Below are positions 3,440 through 5,322 of a stretch of 5,322 nucleotides of DNA, in pieces. The notes under the pieces are model-generated. The model saw only the letters and a list, made by a program, of their open reading frames with translations, was not told the origin of the DNA and ran no database searches. Source of the DNA: Propionibacteriaceae bacterium (GTDB lineage: Bacteria > Actinomycetota > Actinomycetes > Propionibacteriales > Propionibacteriaceae); assembly GCA_003158895.1 (NCBI GenBank), contig PMLO01000255.1, positions 1 through 5,322 on the forward strand, written 5' to 3'. The first letter of the stretch is position 1. Each line of letters opens with the position of its first letter. A program made the translations under genes and the position numbers.

Positions 3440-5322
3440 TCAGCCGCCGATGCGGGGGCTGTGGTTTGGTGTGCGGTCTGGGGCAACGCGCTGTGGGTGG
3501 GCGCTGGTGGCGCGGGTCCTGGCGTCCTTCCAGACCGGGTTCAGCCATCTCTCCAGCCGGAAGCGCAGGGCGTCAGCCTTGTGATCGTCAGGGAGAGGCC
3601 TACTCGCTGCCGTGTTCAGGTGGACGGGCAGCCAGGCGCCCTCCGGGTCGACCTTCGCGCACTCGCGGGCCACTCGGATGGTGCCCGGGTCTTGAGCGGT
3701 CCCTGGGACGGCTTCTCGGATCCAACCGAGCCAGGTCAGAACCGGACCGGACTCTTGAGCGATCTGGTCCTCGAGTCGGTGTTGGGCTCGAGCTTCGACC
3801 AGGTGGCGTTGAGGTGGTCCCGTCGGCCTGAGGTCGGTGACAGGGACGTGGTGTGCGGCTCTCCAGAGCTCGATGTCTGCGATGACGTCCGGCAAAGGCG
3901 GCGTATCGAGCGCGGCGGCCCACGCAGGTCCCTTCGCCTCGGCGGCGACCTCTCGCCGGACGTCGTCTGCCAGTCGGGTGACCAGCGTGTGTCTGGCCGC
4001 GAGGTACGGCCCGAAGTCCGAGCTGGTCGCCAGGCGTACGGGCAGGCCCGGCAGCCAGGGGAGTGGCCGCCGGCCCGGGTTCTCGTGGAGTCCGAAGATG
4101 TCGAGTCGGTGGTCGATCGTTGCTGCCGCGTCGTGAAGGTCCTCACCGGGTTCGTGCCTGGCTGCGTAGGTCAGGGCGAGGACCGGGTCGTGATCGTCGG
4201 CGTGGAGTAGCAAGAGATGTGAGCGCAGGACTGGCCAGGCGTCGGCTTCGGTCAGTCCGGGTCGGACGGTAGCAGCAGCGCGCTCGAGCTGCTGGATGAG
4301 GCCCGGTCCTGCGTACCGCTCGGCGGCGATCACCATGGCGTCCTGGTAGCACGCGACGGCCGCGCCTAGCAGGGTCCGCGGGTCGCGCAGGGCGGCCAGC
4401 TGGGTGGTAGCTGACGCCGGGGTCTCCGAGCGGGCCAGGATGGCCTCCAGGCGCTCGGTCGGTGTCGGTGGTGTGATCGAGTCGGGGAACAGGCGTGCGT
4501 GCGGGTCGCCGTCGCCTGCGACCTCCACATAGGCATGGTTGGCGTGGCGGCCTCGGCTGAGCATCGTGTAGAGCAGCTCGCGCGACTCGCGGCCGGTGAC
4601 CAGGCCGTGGCAGGTGTCGACGGTCATCCCCTGGGCGCCGTGGATGGTCGAGGCGTAGCCGAGCTCGACCATGTCGCGGACGTACTGGCTGGGGAGCCTC
4701 ACCGTGCGTTGGGTGCGTGGGTCATGAGCGTCGACCGACCCGTTGTCGTGGACATGCTCGACCCGCCAGCGGTCGCCGTTCTTGACCCAGCCCTTGCCCG
4801 CCCGGAGCCGACGGTCGTTGCGGCGCGTGACGATCGTGTCGCCCACGGATGCATGGTTGCCGTCGGATAGCACGACCTCAGGGCCAGAGCGACCGCCTCC
4901 GAGCCGATACTCGCGGGCCTGCTGATTGAGTGCCGCGACTTGATCGCGAGTCGGCGCGAGCATGATCGTGTCGAGACCGGCGCGCTTGTCGGTGAGCCAG
5001 GCGTCGAAGACCTGTTGTGCGGCGGTGTCGGTGTCTCCGACGTGGACGCGGTCGTGGTCGAGGTAGAAGCCGAGCGCGGACGGGTCGCCGTTGCGGAGGG
5101 CGAGCGAGGCATAGGCCTCGGCGGGGTCGGTGAACCGTACGACCTCGTCGAGTCTTGCGGCGCCGTAGGTGGTCGCGATGTCGCGCAGGATGCCGCCCGC
5201 GGAGACCGCGCCGAGTTGCTGGTCGTCGCCGACGAGCCTGACGCTGGCTCCACGGTCGATGGCCCAGCTGATCACCGTGTCGAGGCGGAGGGTGTCGGCC
5301 ATCCCCGCCTCGTCGATGATCA
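3440..5322 (-). CDS. MobF/TraA-type conjugative relaxase, C-terminal helicase part (5' end outside window)
   Basis: About 626 residues are visible, open to the right edge. They start within the Walker B motif IIDEAGMAD of an SF1B (RecD/TraI-like) helicase. Next come motif III LVGDDQQLGAV (nt about 5236-5204), LAPTRDQVAALN, GDTIVTRRND with NGDRWRV (the accessory domain usual in TraA), and the UvrD_C_2 motifs YASTIHGAQGMTVD (about 4651-4616) and LLYTMLSRGRHANHAYVEV (about 4576-4520). The remaining 350 or so residues are a variable C-terminal domain without motifs I know. MobF relaxases nick the transfer origin with an N-terminal tyrosine domain, then unwind the strand with this helicase during conjugation; the relaxase domain and Walker A would lie to the right of the window. 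The ATG at 5302 is the Met of DEAGM, not a start. No frameshift or stop interrupts the visible part. The excisionase-like gene follows after 41 bases. Confidence 0.9.
   Translation of the reverse strand, partial: IIDEAGMADTLRLDTVISWAIDRGASVRLVGDDQQLGAVSAGGILRDIATTYGAARLDEVVRFTDPAEAYASLALRNGDPSALGFYLDHDRVHVGDTDTAAQQVFDAWLTDKRAGLDTIMLAPTRDQVAALNQQAREYRLGGGRSGPEVVLSDGNHASVGDTIVTRRNDRRLRAGKGWVKNGDRWRVEHVHDNGSVDAHDPRTQRTVRLPSQYVRDMVELGYASTIHGAQGMTVDTCHGLVTGRESRELLYTMLSRGRHANHAYVEVAGDGDPHARLFPDSITPPTPTERLEAILARSETPASATTQLAALRDPRTLLGAAVACYQDAMVIAAERYAGPGLIQQLERAAATVRPGLTEADAWPVLRSHLLLLHADDHDPVLALTYAARHEPGEDLHDAAATIDHRLDIFGLHENPGRRPLPWLPGLPVRLATSSDFGPYLAARHTLVTRLADDVRREVAAEAKGPAWAAALDTPPLPDVIADIELWRAAHHVPVTDLRPTGPPQRHLVEARAQHRLEDQIAQESGPVLTWLGWIREAVPGTAQDPGTIRVARECAKVDPEGAWLPVHLNTAASRPLPDDHKADALRFRLERWLNPVWKDARTRATSAHPQRVAPDRTPNHSPRIGG

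Noticed and set aside
3461..4210. Long plus-strand open frame (249 codons) opposite the relaxase gene
   Set aside because: Antisense shadow of high-GC coding sequence; no domain and no ribosome binding site seen, while the minus strand carries clear relaxase-type coding.
5300..5302. ATG at 5302 as start of the helicase-like protein
   Set aside because: It encodes the Met of the Walker B DEAGM motif and the frame continues open to the window edge, so the real start is outside.

Overview
The window is high-GC DNA with the codon use, GTG starts and probable leaderless genes of an actinobacterium (Actinomycetota). The conjugation gene and the dispersed-repeat motif fit Propionibacteriales or Micrococcales, but the sequence alone does not fix the genus. 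It reads as accessory DNA: an edge of an integrated conjugative element beside small mobile-type genes (toxin-antitoxin modules, a lone lipoprotein, a lone methyltransferase).

Layout from left to right. Positions 1-230 are non-coding and hold a small inverted-repeat cluster and a copy of a dispersed repeat core (CACTGAGCCTGTCGAAGGG). A CopG-type ribbon-helix-helix antitoxin gene (231-464, +) follows, apparently leaderless. Directly behind its stop lies what I read as a decayed toxin gene (about 465-626), with an in-frame stop and two frame changes. A SAM-dependent methyltransferase runs on the minus strand (697-1443). After a 239-base divergent intergenic region comes a secreted lipoprotein of unknown function (1683-2348, +). 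A 196-base gap carries a perfect 9-bp inverted repeat and then the promoter/operator of a ParD/ParE-type toxin-antitoxin operon (parD-like 2545-2802, parE-like 2806-3114, +).

The right 40% is on the minus strand. It holds the C-terminal helicase part of a MobF/TraA-type conjugative relaxase (3440 to the right edge, its 5' end outside the window), followed 41 bases later by an excisionase-like HTH gene (3171-3398). In actinobacterial integrative elements a tyrosine integrase commonly follows such an xis gene. Here the xis gene instead runs convergently, 56 bases away, into the ParD/ParE operon, and no integrase is visible.

Likely working units: (1) relaxase plus excisionase for conjugation and excision; (2) an intact, autoregulated ParD/ParE-like module that could stabilise the element; (3) an orphan CopG antitoxin whose toxin has decayed. 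The methyltransferase and lipoprotein show no functional link to these. I see no tRNA, rRNA, CRISPR array or transposase. I found no clearly new multi-gene system. The most notable points are the decayed toxin behind an intact antitoxin, the operator overlapping the ParD promoter, and the missing integrase.
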